From Bilabrum cf. latius (lineage: Eukaryota > Bigyra: Bicosoecida > Bigyra > Bicosoecida), in contig OZ237767.1 in NCBI GenBank assembly GCA_965178125.1, forward strand, positions 496,001-560,000: DNA of 64,000 bases. Direction: 5' to 3'. Shown piece after piece: positions 34,401 to 47,300 of the stretch; within the stretch, counting starts at the first letter, position 1, and the number at the start of each line of letters is the position of its first letter. Both the position numbers and the translations under genes were made by a program. Below the pieces are notes generated by a model. The model made no database searches. It worked only from the letters and a program-made list of their open reading frames with translations, and was not told the DNA's origin.

Positions 34401-34447
34401 CGTCCAGACTTCCCTGCATGATAGTCCCAGGAGTCATTGACCTCCAT
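28436..34447 (-). CDS. Giant disordered/coiled-coil protein 2, ~2,003 residues, 14 TAG codons
   Basis: One frame is open from ATG 34447 to TGA 28438-28436 (2,004 codons), interrupted only by TAG with last bases at 32666, 32120, 31493, 31472, 30917, 30902, 30452, 30275, 30179, 29633, 29273, 29168, 28997 and 28541. The N-terminal third is Arg/Lys/Ser-rich (e.g. QFAFRYKSSKRRLAGKR). The middle is Gly/Ser/Asp-rich with Arg-rich helical stretches near 31.1-31.3 kb. The last ~250 residues are helical and better structured (e.g. AALREAF-like heptads near 29.3 kb, LVRLLRRCLAKRAV near 29.1 kb). No known domain was found. The frame stays open upstream to ~34978, and a perfect GTAAGT lies at about 34.63 kb, so one or more 5' exons may be missing. 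ATG 34447 is the conservative start. Confidence 0.78.
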
Positions 34448-34820
34448 TTTGGCTGGCACACAGTCAAAATACGAGTCTGGAAGCTCTCCTACATCATGCT
34501 ACCCAGAATGGACCGTGTCAGGTCGGTTCTACTCGAACGTGAGCTGGGATGGCGGTCTTCTGCTAGCCACTGTCTAAGACCGGCACCGCACTCTGACTTT
34601 CCTCCTCTCGGTTTCAGCAACAAGATGACTTACATGAGACATGCGGACAATTTGGCGGCTTGAAACTCTCCGGAGGCACGGGATGCACCATTTGTGTCCA
34701 ATGTGATGAGGAGTGTGACGAGTTTCGATCCGATCCAAATTTGCATGCATCGGGTTCGCCAACCGAAACTGCCTCACCGACTCTATTTTTGCGTTTGCCC
34801 GTAGAGAAGCAGCGCTACAG
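34448..34820. other. 5' region between giant gene 2 and acyl-CoA synthetase copy 2
   Basis: This is a divergent upstream region. The minus strand stays open in the giant-2 frame (with TAG as sense) through the whole interval, and a consensus 5' splice site (GTAAGT) appears near 34.63 kb. Part of it is therefore probably giant-2 5' coding exon plus a short intron. It also contains the promoter of the synthetase. Confidence 0.4.
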
Positions 34821-37800
34821 ATGTCAAAATCAGATTCGTATGGTGTAGTGCAACCAAGTGTTAGACAGTTTGTGTACGTGCGCGCCTGAATCGCTACGCT
34901 TGGAGAGACTGAGCACAAACGGCGCGTGCGAAGCCAATCTCTGCGACCGCGCCACCATTTGTGTCTATTTGTCTGCATGTGTGCAGGTAAAGGTCAACAA
35001 AGATCAGATCAATGAGGAATGGGCTGAATGCATTGTGCAGAGCAAGAAGGTAAGCGAGTGCCTGGTGCTGTGGCAAGCAAGATTGCACGTGGCGCAGCTT
35101 TCTTTCGGAATGGACGATCACCTACTCTCACGCAGGGACTGCACCACCGTACATTCGGAGAAGGCCTTGGATTATGTCTAACAGGTGTTATTGGAGGCTT
35201 TGTTGTTGCGCTGGTGGTCATGATTTTGTGGGGTGTCTTTGGTAAGATCTGGGTCACTGCTCTCCAAGCATTCGCATTTGGCAATACCGCCAATTAGTAT
35301 CAGTGTGCAAATGTGAAGTTTGGGAATATGGACTGGATTATTATGGTTCGATGGGTCTGGGATCGCACGTGTCGCTGTCGTCCTGATTCGAACCTCCTCT
35401 CATCGCAGCCGAACAGTCAGAAGGTATATCCGGTGGAGAGCACGCAGGATTTGCCATTATCCTGATTTTTGCCCTAATCGTGCCCTGCTGGTACGTGTGC
35501 TTTATCCACGAAGAGGTTGCCATCGAAAACTGCAGCCTGCCGATGGGTATCCCAGTTGAGGAGCAGGGCGACAAGGACAAGAGGCCCGATAACGTCACCC
35601 CGCCGTACATGAACTCGAGGATCTCTGGGCTGGTGCAGGGTGTGGACGACAAGATCACCCTGCGCAGCCTCTGGGAGCGCAACGTGGCCAAGTTCGGCGC
35701 TCGCAAGGCCATGGGCTTCCGCCGCACCCTGCACACGGTGCACCAGACCGAGGAGCTCCCTCAGAAGGACGGCAGCACCAGGACCAAGATGTTCACTCGT
35801 GTGGTGAAGGAGAACAAGTTCCACTGGCTTTCCTTCCGCGAGTGTGACGAGATCATCATCCCCGTGTCCCGCTGCGTGCGCCACCTGGTGGACTCGTACG
35901 CGCCCGAGATCGAGGGCGACGGCGAGGAGGCGCCCAAGCACTCGGGCATCTACGCCAACACGAGCCACTTCTGGCAGCTGACCTCGCAGGCGTGCTTCCG
36001 CGCTGGGGTGCCCATGGCCACGGTGTACGCCACTCTGGGCGTGGATGGGCTGGCCTACGCGTGCGACATGACCCGCATGACCGTGCTGTTCTGCGAGAAG
36101 AGCACGCTCAAGGCGGTGACCCAGATCGCTGGAGGACACACGATCAAGGAGGGCGCGGACGATGGGTCGGATGTGGTGTGCAACCTGACGAGCATCAAGG
36201 CGGTGGTGGTGCTGGACGCGGAGAACCTGAAGGTGGGCGAGGGCCTGGAGGACTGGGTCTCTGCCGAGGACGTGGCCAAGCTGACCGAGCGCGGGGAGGA
36301 GGCGGGAGGGCCCGTGGAGCTGCTGACCTTCCAGGACGTGCGGACCCGGGGCGCCGGCATCACCGAGGCCGACGGCGAGGAGGCGGCCGCAGCAGCCGGC
36401 GGTGCGGCCGCAGCAGAGGGCGAGGCCAAGGAGGCGAGTCCCACGGTGGTGATCACGCCTCCCCAACCCGATGACACGGCCGTGATCATGTTCACGTCTG
36501 GGTCCACGGGGCTGCCCAAGGGCGTGGACATCCTGCACCGCAACCTCTGCGCGGGGGCTGCTGGGATCGGGGGCCAGGTGCCCGACCTAGGCGCGTTCGC
36601 GGTGAAGGACGGGGCCACTGAGAAGGAGAAGGACTACGACATCTACATCGGGTATCTGCCGCTGGCACACGTGCTGGAGCTTGTGGCAGAGCTGGCGATG
36701 CTGGCTCACGGAGCTGCGGTCGGGTACGGGCACCCCTTCACGCTGACCAACTCTAGCCCGATGGTGATGCTGCCAACCCACGACAAGGAGAACCGCTACC
36801 TGAAAGATGTGGGCGGTATGATGAAGGGAGATGCTCCCCTACTGGCACCGACAGTCATGGCTGGCGTGCCTGCCGTGTTTGACAAGGTCCGCAAGGCGAT
36901 CCTGGCTCGGGTGAAGGGCCGTGGGGCCGTGGCCGCCGCACTGGTGGGCCGAGCCATCTCGGTCAAGACGGACTGCGTGCAGCGCGGGATCGATACCCCA
37001 TTCTGGGACCGCCTCGTCTTCGACAAGATCCGCCTGGAGGCACTCGGCGGCAGGGTGCGGCTTGCCGTGTCGGGCGGCGGGCCCATTTCCAAGGATACGC
37101 AGATCTTCACGAGGATGCTCTTCTGCTGCCCCGTGGGTCAGGGCTACGGGCTCACGGAGACGTGCGGTGGCGGCACCATCCAGTGGCCGACTGACACCGC
37201 GCCCGGGCGCATCGGTGCTCCCATCCTGTCCAACTACATGCGTCTGGAGGACTGGGAGGAGGGCGGGTATTCTGTCCGTTCCAACGCCAAGTCCCAGCTG
37301 CCGCAGGGTGAGATCCACATCGCGGGAGGCAACGTGACCAACGGGTACTACCTCATGCCCGAGAAGACGGCCAAGGAGTTCAAGCCCGACTACGAGGGCG
37401 GGCGCGTGTGGTTCCGGACCGGGGACATCGGGCAGGTGGACGAGGACGGCGTGTTCCGGATCATCGACCGCAAGAAGGACCTGGCCAAGCTCAAGAACGG
37501 GGAGTACATCGCGCTTGGCAAGATCGAGTCGCTGGCCAAGCTGTGCCCCGCGGTGATCCACCTCGTGGCATACGCCAACTCTGAGCATGACTACGCCGTG
37601 GCCGTGGCGGTGGTGCAGAAGTCGGAGCTGCCCGAGCCTCTGAGCGGGCTGGCGGACGAGGACCTGGTGGGCAACGAGCAGGCGGCGGCCGAGATCATCA
37701 AGCAGCTCAAGGCTCTCAATAAGCTGTCGCGGTCCGAGACCCCCACTCGCATCGCCGTGGTGGGCACGGAGGAGTGGAGGCCCGAGACGGACCTGGTGAC

Positions 37801-37873
37801 GGCTTCGCTCAAGTACCAGCGGCGCAAGATCTACGACCGCTTCAAGAACGAGTTCGACGCCATGTACCGCTGA
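34821..37873 (+). CDS. ACSL: Long-chain acyl-CoA synthetase, copy 2 (four exons)
   Basis: Exon 2 is 34987-35049, exon 3 35136-35241, exon 4 35409-37873, with GT-AG introns. Exon 1 (34821-34859, with a weak gttaga donor) is tentative. The gene gives ~890 residues ending in TGA. Exons 2-4 match copy 1 in phase; exon 3 has the same length (106 nt) and encodes LHHRTFGEGLGLC plus a membrane helix. Catalytic motifs match copy 1: MFTSGSTGLPKG, GYGLTETCGG, WFRTGDIG and IIDRKKDLAKLKNGEYI. It activates long-chain fatty acids to acyl-CoA. Unlike copy 1 it has no TAG in exons 2-4. The largest divergence from copy 1 is in the N-terminal helix region and an Ala/Glu-rich loop near 36.38 kb. It is transcribed towards the large inverted repeat. 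Confidence 0.9.
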
Positions 37874-38323
37874 GGAGATCGACTCCGTTGTCGTGAGTCA
37901 GATGGTTGCGTTTATTTGGTTTTGCATTTGTTCCGACCAGCGCGACAATTTGCGGTCGGGTACACTAGATGTGTCATGCTGCATCGAAACTTCAGCCACA
38001 AGTTTATACTTGCTGTTTGGAATAGCAATCAATTATCTAGAGATCTAGTAGGCCTAGTCAGCCAGGCTGAGCCAGCCCATGGCCAGCGTTGTGTTCAGGA
38101 ATGTTTGTTCGGCTGCAAAATGTTTGTCTCCGAGAGTCTGCCGCCGCGGCCGCCAAGAGCGACGAGTCGAGCCGAGCACGAAGTAGTGGCTACACTAGCA
38201 TTCGTCTGCGTGTCTTCTCGACCGCAGCCCAGTCTTCTTGTATCGTTTGCGCGTAAGAAATATTAATAAACTCATCGTACTGTTTGTACTGGTGGCATCT
38301 ACACAGCTATCTCCAGTTTTCCC
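37874..38323. other. 3' flank of ACSL copy 2 and promoter of receptor-like gene copy 1
   Basis: Non-coding, AT-richer than its neighbours. From about 37930 it aligns, with many mismatches and small indels, to the reverse complement of 62640-62940. Shared blocks include agcgcgacaatttgcg, cagccacaagt and acacagctatctccag. It is therefore the diverged outer end of inverted-repeat arm 1. A TATA-like element was not confidently placed. Confidence 0.6.
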
Positions 38324-41300
38324 ATGCATCGCAGCATGTTGGCCTTGGCTCTTCTGCTCGGGTCTATATCTGCCCAAGGAGCTGACGATCCGCTGTCTGA
38401 CAACCTTGGAACTGGAGTGGATTTGCAGATTCATCTCGATTTCAGCCAGTACACGAGCACATCGACCCGCAGGATCACGACGATCAAGAACTCAGATAAG
38501 GCAGAGCTGACTTCAGGTTCATGGACGCAGTTTCGCATCCCCTACTACTCCTACTCATACATGGCGCCATACCAGTACAGGAATTCCTTTGGTTGCTTTG
38601 GTGGGGCAAATAGTGATGCGATTCTGGAGTACATTCCGTCGAGCGCAGAGCAGTCCGAGATCAACAAGCTCGACATGAACAGCGGGTACAATCGCTACAT
38701 CTTTGCCGTAGGATACGGGACCAGGTATCCCTCGTCTAACTACGAATGGGGAGTCATGAGCAAAGGTGAGCAGATTGACCACAGGCTTTGCTTCAGTCCG
38801 GTAATTCAGTGCGCGAGCACACCACGTACGCACCAATTCACCCAACTCACACCCGGGCCGCAGGCCAAATGTTCGGAAGCTCGCAGTACTACTACTACTA
38901 CGGCTACCAGGCAGGCCGTGGTTGGAATTTTGGCTGGTCCGGCACTAGCGTCTACTACTACTACATCTACACGAATGCAATCTTCGGCTTCGCCGGTCGG
39001 ACAGACTACTACGCCAGCTCCACCGAGCAGGCCCAGGCATCCATCCGGGCACCCTTTCCCGCGAGTCGCTACCTCTATGGCGGTTGGACTGCTTCCGACA
39101 TCCAGGTCATGGTGGGATGGACCGAGAAGGTCGGCAGCTAGCACAAGTTCCACGTAGGCCTGAACGGCGACTTTGGGGATGCCACGGGTGACGCTACTCG
39201 CAACCAGCAGACCTTCCAGGGCATTAGCAGCGCTTACTCGAGCCTGAGCGCGTTTGGCAACATGCGATACCATTCAAGTAAGAAGTGCATATTGCGTGCG
39301 ACGGAATAAAAGAAACAGCGTCTGTGCCATTAGTGCCCAAAGGAGAGCTACCCGTCGTATCTGAAATCTCCCATCGCAGCCAACCGTCTTCGCACGGGCA
39401 AGTTCATGGGCAAGTACTACTCGTACTATAGCTACTACGGCATCTACTACGTGAGTTATATCCGCGCTGACCGACTTGATACCATGCACGAGACTGCTGT
39501 CTGCACCGTGCTAATTGTTGGTGAGGCCAGCAAGGTCTCTGAGATGTGTACAACGTGTGATCTCAGTGTCATCCAGTCCCACTCTTCTAAGTGCAGTACA
39601 CGGTGTACTCTTACGGTGGCGGCATGATGCCGGGTCGGATGGGCGAGTACCTCATCTACACGGCCCCCACCTCTAGTCCCATGTCAATGGCCACGATCAA
39701 GCGCATCAGCGGTTACCTCCAGAAGAAGTACCAGCCCGGCAAGGTGCCTGCTCTGTGGGCGCTGGCTCCAGAGAGCTGGCTCGACGGGTATAGCGATGGA
39801 CTCAGCCGGTCTGGTTGCGGCGCGATGAACAGCACCACCAGCAAGTACGACGATCCGATCTCAGGGGGCAGCTGCTACGCATACTGTGGCTCTGGGCTCA
39901 AGATTGTTCGCGGGTACTACTTGACGTATGACTCGGCTTTTGGCTTCTACACGTATGCGAGGGGCGGCGGGTGGTCGAACGGAGTGCCCCAGTGCGGCTC
40001 GCAGTGCAGCTCGCTGGGCATGCCCGAGAACTCCAAGTCGTGCCGACGCCTCCACACCCAGCTCGAATTTGACAGCAGCGAGTCCGAGAGCATGGACGGG
40101 CCCGCGTGGTACCCCTACCTCGTGCCCTTCAAGCCGGACCAGGTCGCGCTGGAGACCGCCTTCAAGTGGTGGAGCATCAACAGCAACGGACGCCTGGAGC
40201 ACAACGAGCCCAGCGATGACGACGACGATTCAGTCCCCTGCCCCTCTGGTGGCTCCGGCTCCACGGCGGTCGCCTGGAACAAGCTTGTGGCTCACGGCAG
40301 CAAGCACACCTACAGGCATGCCACGGACCGCGAGCTGACCGTGGAGGCCAAATTCATCATCCCCGACGGATCCAAGGCAGCCATCTACCTGAGGCGCGAC
40401 ACGGGCGAGTACAACGGGTACTCGGTGGAGCTGGTGGGCGGAGAGAAAAGGGCACACACATTCACCGAGCGGGCCTACGGGTACGTGGACGGCGCATATG
40501 GGTACACCGACGTCTCGCGGGGCAACTTCAAGGCGGACTGCAGCATCCCCACGGACAGCTCCTCCGAGCCGCAGCACATCAAGGTCGTGCAGAGCAAGAC
40601 AGGTATCAAAGTGTATTGCGGCGGCACCGAGGTGTTCAAGTTCACGTCCACATACTACGACACGTACGGCATGCAGGGCATTGGCGCATCTGGGGACGGC
40701 GTGGAGATCGACGACTTCGAGGTGTCGACTAGTTGCCAGTCGGACACTTAGTGCGACCAGATGTACACGGGGGAGAAGTGCGAGTTCCAGTGCGAAACTG
40801 GATACGTGATTGCAGCCAACACGTCGGCCACTCGAACGTGCGATGCCCAGGGCGATTTTGAGTCGAATGCCCTCGAGTGCAGACCAGCGCCCCCGACACT
40901 GCCCCCCCTGACCAGCCCCTTCGAGGTGGAGGAGCGGTCCAAGCCGGGCACCTTCGTGGGAGTTCCCATCCAGGGCACCACGGCGAGCGAGGACCAGGCC
41001 ATCCTGTGGTACATCAAGCCGGACGGGAACAACGACGGGTCAACCAAGGACGCCAACGGCGACTTCCTGCCCGTCTTCCGTATCGGGGTGTGCGACGGGC
41101 AGATCAAGGTGGCCAACGCGCTCATCGACTACGTCAACCAGCAGAGCTTCACCATCACAGTAATTGGCAAGACGGACGGCGATGACCGGGCCGCCGCCGA
41201 GGTGCAGGTGACCATCAACGTGATTGACGTGAACGACCCGCCCGTCATGGACCAGGCCGACCCCATCCAGGTGGGCGTGGACGAGAACTCGGCCGTGGGC

Positions 41301-44300
41301 ACCAACGTGCTGCCCGGGCCATTCACCGCCACGGACCCTGATGCCACGACGGACTTCAAATGGGCCATTCTGGCCGGTAACGACGACGGCTTCTTCACGA
41401 TCGGCGAGACTACGGGCTAGCTGTCGGTGGCCAAGGAGGGCCTCAACTACGAGGACAAGAAGGAGCACCTGCTCTTCGTGACCGTGGCAGACCCCGACGG
41501 AGCCGACGATGGGAGGCAGGTCAACGTGACGCTGCGTGACGTGAACGACCCCCCAGAGGTGCTCGAGCTGAGCTACACGGTGGAGGAGCTCAACGCCACC
41601 ACGGGCTCAGTCATCACGGTGCTCGAGTCGGAGGACGAGGACGGAGACGACATCACCTACCGCATCGTGTCGGTGTCCAGACTCAGCCCCAGCGTGGATG
41701 GCAACTACCTCACGGACAGTTCCACCACACGCACAGCCCTGGCTGCCGATTACGAAATCGTGGAGCTGCGTGATACGGCTGATCCCAACGACGGCAACCG
41801 CAAGCAGATGCAGTTCACGGTGGATCTGACGTACGACGTGGCCCCTCAGGAGGGCGACCCCATGTACCCGTTCGAGTACGACGGGGAGCTGGTGCGCGCG
41901 GTGTACGAGATCGAGCTGGAGGCGCACGACGGGACGGCCCGGCGCCAGGGCAAGCAGACGCTCATCATCATGTCGGACCTAAGCGCCAGGGACCTCGCGC
42001 AGACCCCCGCCCTGACCGGCATCCAGGTGTGCGACGGTGAGTGCGACGACACAGTCCGCGATGAAGTGGACGTCATCGAGGGCATGCTGACCCGCGGCAC
42101 GTCTGGCTCGCACGTGCAGGGAGTCAAGATCCAGGCCCTTAACCTCGTGGCGGGAGCCCCGCTCGAGGTGACGTACGCGCAGGTTGGGGAGCCCATGCTG
42201 AGCTACACCGCCACGTGCGAGATCAAGAAGTCGGGTAGCTTGGACAGCGAGGGCAACGACGAGGACTACCTCGTGTGCACGGTGCCTCCGGGAGCGGGTA
42301 AGAACTTCCGCTGGAAGGTGGTCATGCGCGGGGACCAGGTGGCAGCCAGCGCCATCCTGTCCACCAGCTATGCCGAGCCTAAAGTGACATCCATCGCGGG
42401 GCCCAACCATTTGACCGAGACCCGGCCCATGAGCACTGCGGGCGGCGAGACGATCGTCCTGACCGGCACCAACCTGGGCTTCGAGGACATCGACCTGAAC
42501 CTGGTGCAGGTCAGGTACGGCTTCGAGGCCGATGTGCCCGAGCCCTTCAACGAGGCCGACTTTGATGACCTCCCCTTCGTGGGTACCGTGCAGGCCTCGG
42601 GCGTAGAGTACGACGAGCTGCAGGTCCGGACTGGGGAGGGGTACGGTTAGAAGCTGAGCCTCTTCGTGCGAGTGGCGGGGCAGGTGAGCCAGGTGCCAGC
42701 AGCGGACCAGATCGAATACGGCGCCCCCGACATCCAGTCCGTGGGCGTGCCTGCTGGTGCCTCGCACAGCCTGGACATGCTGGATTCGGCGGGAGGGCAG
42801 ACGATCGTGATCACGGGCAGCAACTTCGGTCCTCTGGTGGACATCAACGGAAGGGCGCTGCTGCCCAAGGTCACGTACGGCACCAGGCCCAGCACCATCC
42901 CCGGCATCGGATCCACTGCCGACCACGAGTACGTGAGCGATGGCGTGGTTTGCACCAAGGACGTGGCCACTGCGCACACGACCTTGACGTGCACCACGGG
43001 CGCGGGAGTGGGCCGGGACCACTAGGTCAAGGCCGTCATGCCGGGCGATGCCACGGAATCGATCACTCTCGAGAGCAGCCCCTCGTCCCAGAAGTTGAGC
43101 TACCTATCGCCCGTCATCACTCGCGTGTTCGGGCCCGGTGCAAAGGACGCCTCCACATCCGGGGGCGATCTGGTGGAGATTGACGGCGCGCACTTCGGAC
43201 CTGTGGCCATGAACGCCATCGAGGTGGTGCAGTTCGGGCTGGAGAGCGATTTCCCGGCGGGCAGCGAACTGTACGAGATGGACCAGGACGAGGCCACGGG
43301 GGCGTGCGAGGTGGTGCGTGACCCGGCCAGGCATGGTGTCAGCCGCGTCAACTGCCGGCTCATCCCGGGCCGCGGTGCGGGCTACTCTTGGGCTCTGCGC
43401 GTGGGCGGGCAGATGACCGAGGCAATCTTCGAGGCAAACTCGAGCTACTCTGCCCCCACCATCGCGGGCTTCGACGATGTGGCCGATACTGACATGATCG
43501 ACGCAGTGCGGCAAGGACGCACGCAGGGCGGTGACGAGATCGAGATCTACGGCGACAACTTTGGCCCGGTGATGGACGCCAAGGTGGCCATCTCGTACAG
43601 GCTGGTCATGGCCCGTTTCGACGAGAGCGGGAATGCCCTGGATCCCGAGATCAGGACGTTTGCCGTGGATGGCAGCAGCTGCAGCATGGTGGTGGATCAC
43701 AAGCGAATCCGGTGCGAGCTGGCCGTGGGTGGTGGTGCCGACCTCAAGTGGACCATGGTGGTGGACGGACTGACTTCCCGAGACCCGGTGACTGCCTATG
43801 CTCTGCCCGTAATCGACTCGATCGAGCGCTTCAACGGAGATGGGCTGTTTGCCGCCACAGTGGCTGGCGATGCCATGTCGGTGGACCCCATGCCCGCCAT
43901 GCCTCAGGATCGGCAGCTAAGCCCCGAGGGCGGAGACTACGTGGAGCTCGTGGGCCGCAACTTCGGGCCGTCAGGAGACGAGCAGCTGCTGCAGGAGGTG
44001 CGCTTCGGCAACGGGGCCCACCAGTACGTGCTGCGCGAGTCCGAGTACCGCATTATGACGGACCACACGAGGATCAGGGTGCGGGTGCCCCCAGGTGTGG
44101 GAGCTGACCTAAGCTTCGTCGTGGTGGTAGCCGACCAGGAGTCAGCCGAGTCACGGGCCACGGTGTCGTACGCCGCCCCCGAGATCATTTCCATCTCACC
44201 CGCCTTCGGGCATGCCGAGCAGGACGAGTAGAGCCCCCAGATGGTCACGGTGACTGGCAAGCATTTCGGATTTGCGGACGGCAGGTCCACGCTGACGGTC

Positions 44301-47300
44301 GACTTTGGCCACACCGCCGATGGCACGCTGACCACTGGCATCGCCACTGTAGATGCCATGTCTGGCACAGGGCCGTATGTCCCAGCGCCAGCGGGCTCCA
44401 CATACTCCTCGGGGTACGACCGCAGCGCCACGCAGAAGATCAAGTTCGCCCTGCCCTCAGGCCTGGGCCGGGACCGCGCCATCGTGCTGGTCAACTCGCC
44501 CGCGGGATTCTCCCAGCTGGCCCTGCGCAGCGCCGTGGACATGTCGGCCTACACCACCATGGTGACGGAGGGTCCCATCAACGCGTCTGTGGTGGTGAAC
44601 AACCCCACGGTGCTCACCTACCAGAACCCCAGCATCGACTTCCTGTCGCTCGACCCCATCGACGACAGCGGGCCGTACGCCAACGACAAGCTCACGCTCT
44701 TCCCAGGCGTGGAAGGCGTGAAGCTGCTGCGCGTGCACGGACGGAACTTCGGCGCATCGCAGGGCGACCTCAACGACCAGGTCCGCCGCAGCGTGCTCAT
44801 CGCGCCCACGGCCACGCCGGCTGACTTCTCGGCTGTGGCAGATAGAGTGCAGGTGGTGTCGTGGACCGACACTGTGGTGGAGGTGATGACGCCCGTGGAT
44901 GCCGGGTTCGCCAAGGTGGCGCTTGTGTCGCTGTCGTACGACGGCGCCGTGGAGAAGAGCCAGGTGTCTCAAGCAGCTCAGTACTACGACGTGTCCCCTC
45001 AGCTGGCCGGCCTGCAGGGCGCCAATGCATTCAACACGGCGGGCGGAGAGATCCTCGAGCTCAAGGTGGCCCGCATTGGGCAGGCCAACCGTCTAGAGGT
45101 GGATGTGGGCGGGCAGGACTGCCCGCTCGTGCTGCCCAGCGACACCACCCAGTCCGTGTCGGATGCCAACTTCGTGTCGCAGATCCTGGACGCGCAGGTG
45201 TCGGCCGACGGCCAGTACTCCACCCGCATCGAGGCGGACGATGGGTACTTCCAGTGGACCATCACGTGCGTCATGCCATCCGGTCCCGTGGGTGACTTTG
45301 TGAACGACGGATCCAACGTGCCTGTGCTCATCAAGCGGTACTCGCCGGGCAACAACGAGGCCATCGTGTCGGACCCGCAGCACATCTCGTACGCGCCCCC
45401 GACCATCACCGAGGTGCGCGTGTGGCACGACACGTCGCTCGCGCAGCTGGGCCAGCCCGACGAGGTCTTCACCCCTACCGATGGCGTGGTGTACACGCCC
45501 ACTCGCGGAGCCATCATGCAGATCGTGGGTGACAACTTCGGGGTGTGCCCTCAGGTGCGTCTGGGCTTCGGCAACACGTTCGAGCTGGGCGAGCAGTGGC
45601 AGGACGAGACATCCGCGTGCCAGCACCGCACTCAGGATGCTGCGCGCCGCAGCCGCTCGCACACCATGCTGGAGCTGCGCGTGCCCCAGGGCGAGGGCGA
45701 CGGCACGGATCCGGCCCTTGGAGGCATGCCGTTTGCTTTCCGCGTGACGGTGGGCGGGCAGGATTCGCAGCCCATGGTGCACTCCCACACGCCCCCCGCC
45801 ATCCAGAGCGTGACCCTCAACGGCCTGCCCAGGGGACCTACCCGCGGCGGCGTGCGCGTGCTGGTGCGCGGCACCAACTTCGGCGAGCCCAGCCCGCTTC
45901 AGGTGGACACTGGGGTGGTAGCTCAGCTGGCCGTGCACATCGGTCGCGACAGCCCTCTCTCCCAGGAGCGCGCCGCCGAGCAGGAGATCACCGACACGAG
46001 CGCGCCCGGCATGCTCAACTGCTCCAACCCCGTGCGCATCCCCGCGCCCGCCAACCGCCCCGCCTACGACGAGATCGAGTGCACCCTGGCTGAGGGCACC
46101 GGCGCTCGCCTGGATGCAGTGATCGACGTGGCCGGGGTGCAGTCGGAGCCGCTGGTGGACGCCTTCGCCTACATGAAGCCCTCCATCACGGGCGCCACGG
46201 TGTTTGCCGCCACTGCCAGCCAGGAGGTGGTGCAGGCCGAGGACGGCAGCACGCAGGTGACGGTGCGCAGGGGCCCCGCGGCGGGCTTCTACGAGGTCGA
46301 GCTGGACGGCGAGAACTTTGGAGCCAGGGACAACGACACTTCGTGCGCCTTTGTGGCGTGGCCCAACAGGGACGCCGAGGAGGGCGCGGCGCCGCTGGGC
46401 ACTCGCCTGCGGAACCTCGTGTGCGACCAGTCCGAGACCGTGTACGGCGAGGGCGAGGTGTGGCACGGGCACGTGCTGAGCTGGACCCACGACAGGGTGC
46501 GTCTGCTGATGCCTCCGGGCGTGGGCATGCGCGACATCACCCTGCGCGTGCGTGGGCAGCAGCCCGAGGGCGCCATGCAAGGGCCGAAGCTCAGGGGTGT
46601 GCAGGCAGGCATCGAGGGTGTGGCGTTCCAGTACAACGACCCCGAGATTGACTCGATCGAGGCGCTGCCCAACAGCGTGTACGACGTCCCCACGGCGGGA
46701 GGGGCGCAGCTCGTGCTCAAGGGCAGGAACTTCGGCCGCGGGCCCATCACCAGCCCGGTGGTGCTGCAGTCCGCATCGCAGACCTTCCAGGCAGGCAGCG
46801 TGCCGCTGCCCCTGCATACCCCCGAGGGCGATGGTGAGCTGGACATGGGCACCAGCAGCCTGCCGCAGGGCGTGCTGCCCACGGCCGGTATGGCGGTGCA
46901 GTTCTACCGTGCCTGCCTCTCCGTGGCGCGAGGCCTGGATGGCACCTCCCAGCTGGGCCCCGACTCGGCTGTGGCGCAGTCGGAGCTGGCAGTGACAGGC
47001 CTCGAGGGGTGCTCGGCGCGGGCCAGCTGGACCCGCGGAGTGCCCACCATCGTGAGGCACCAGGACAACGAGATCGTGTTCGTGACCCCCGAGGGCCTGG
47101 GCACCAACCGGGAGGTGATGGTGTCTCACTTCGAGCAGAACCCGTCTGCCCCAGTAACTGACGGCGACGTGCTGGAGATCCGTAGCAACGTGCTGCTGGT
47201 CAACTACTCGAGGCCGTTCATCACGTCCGTGACTCCGCAGACCGTGGAGATCCGCGAGCTAGAGGGCAGGCACCCCATCACCATCAAGGGCAGGAACTTC

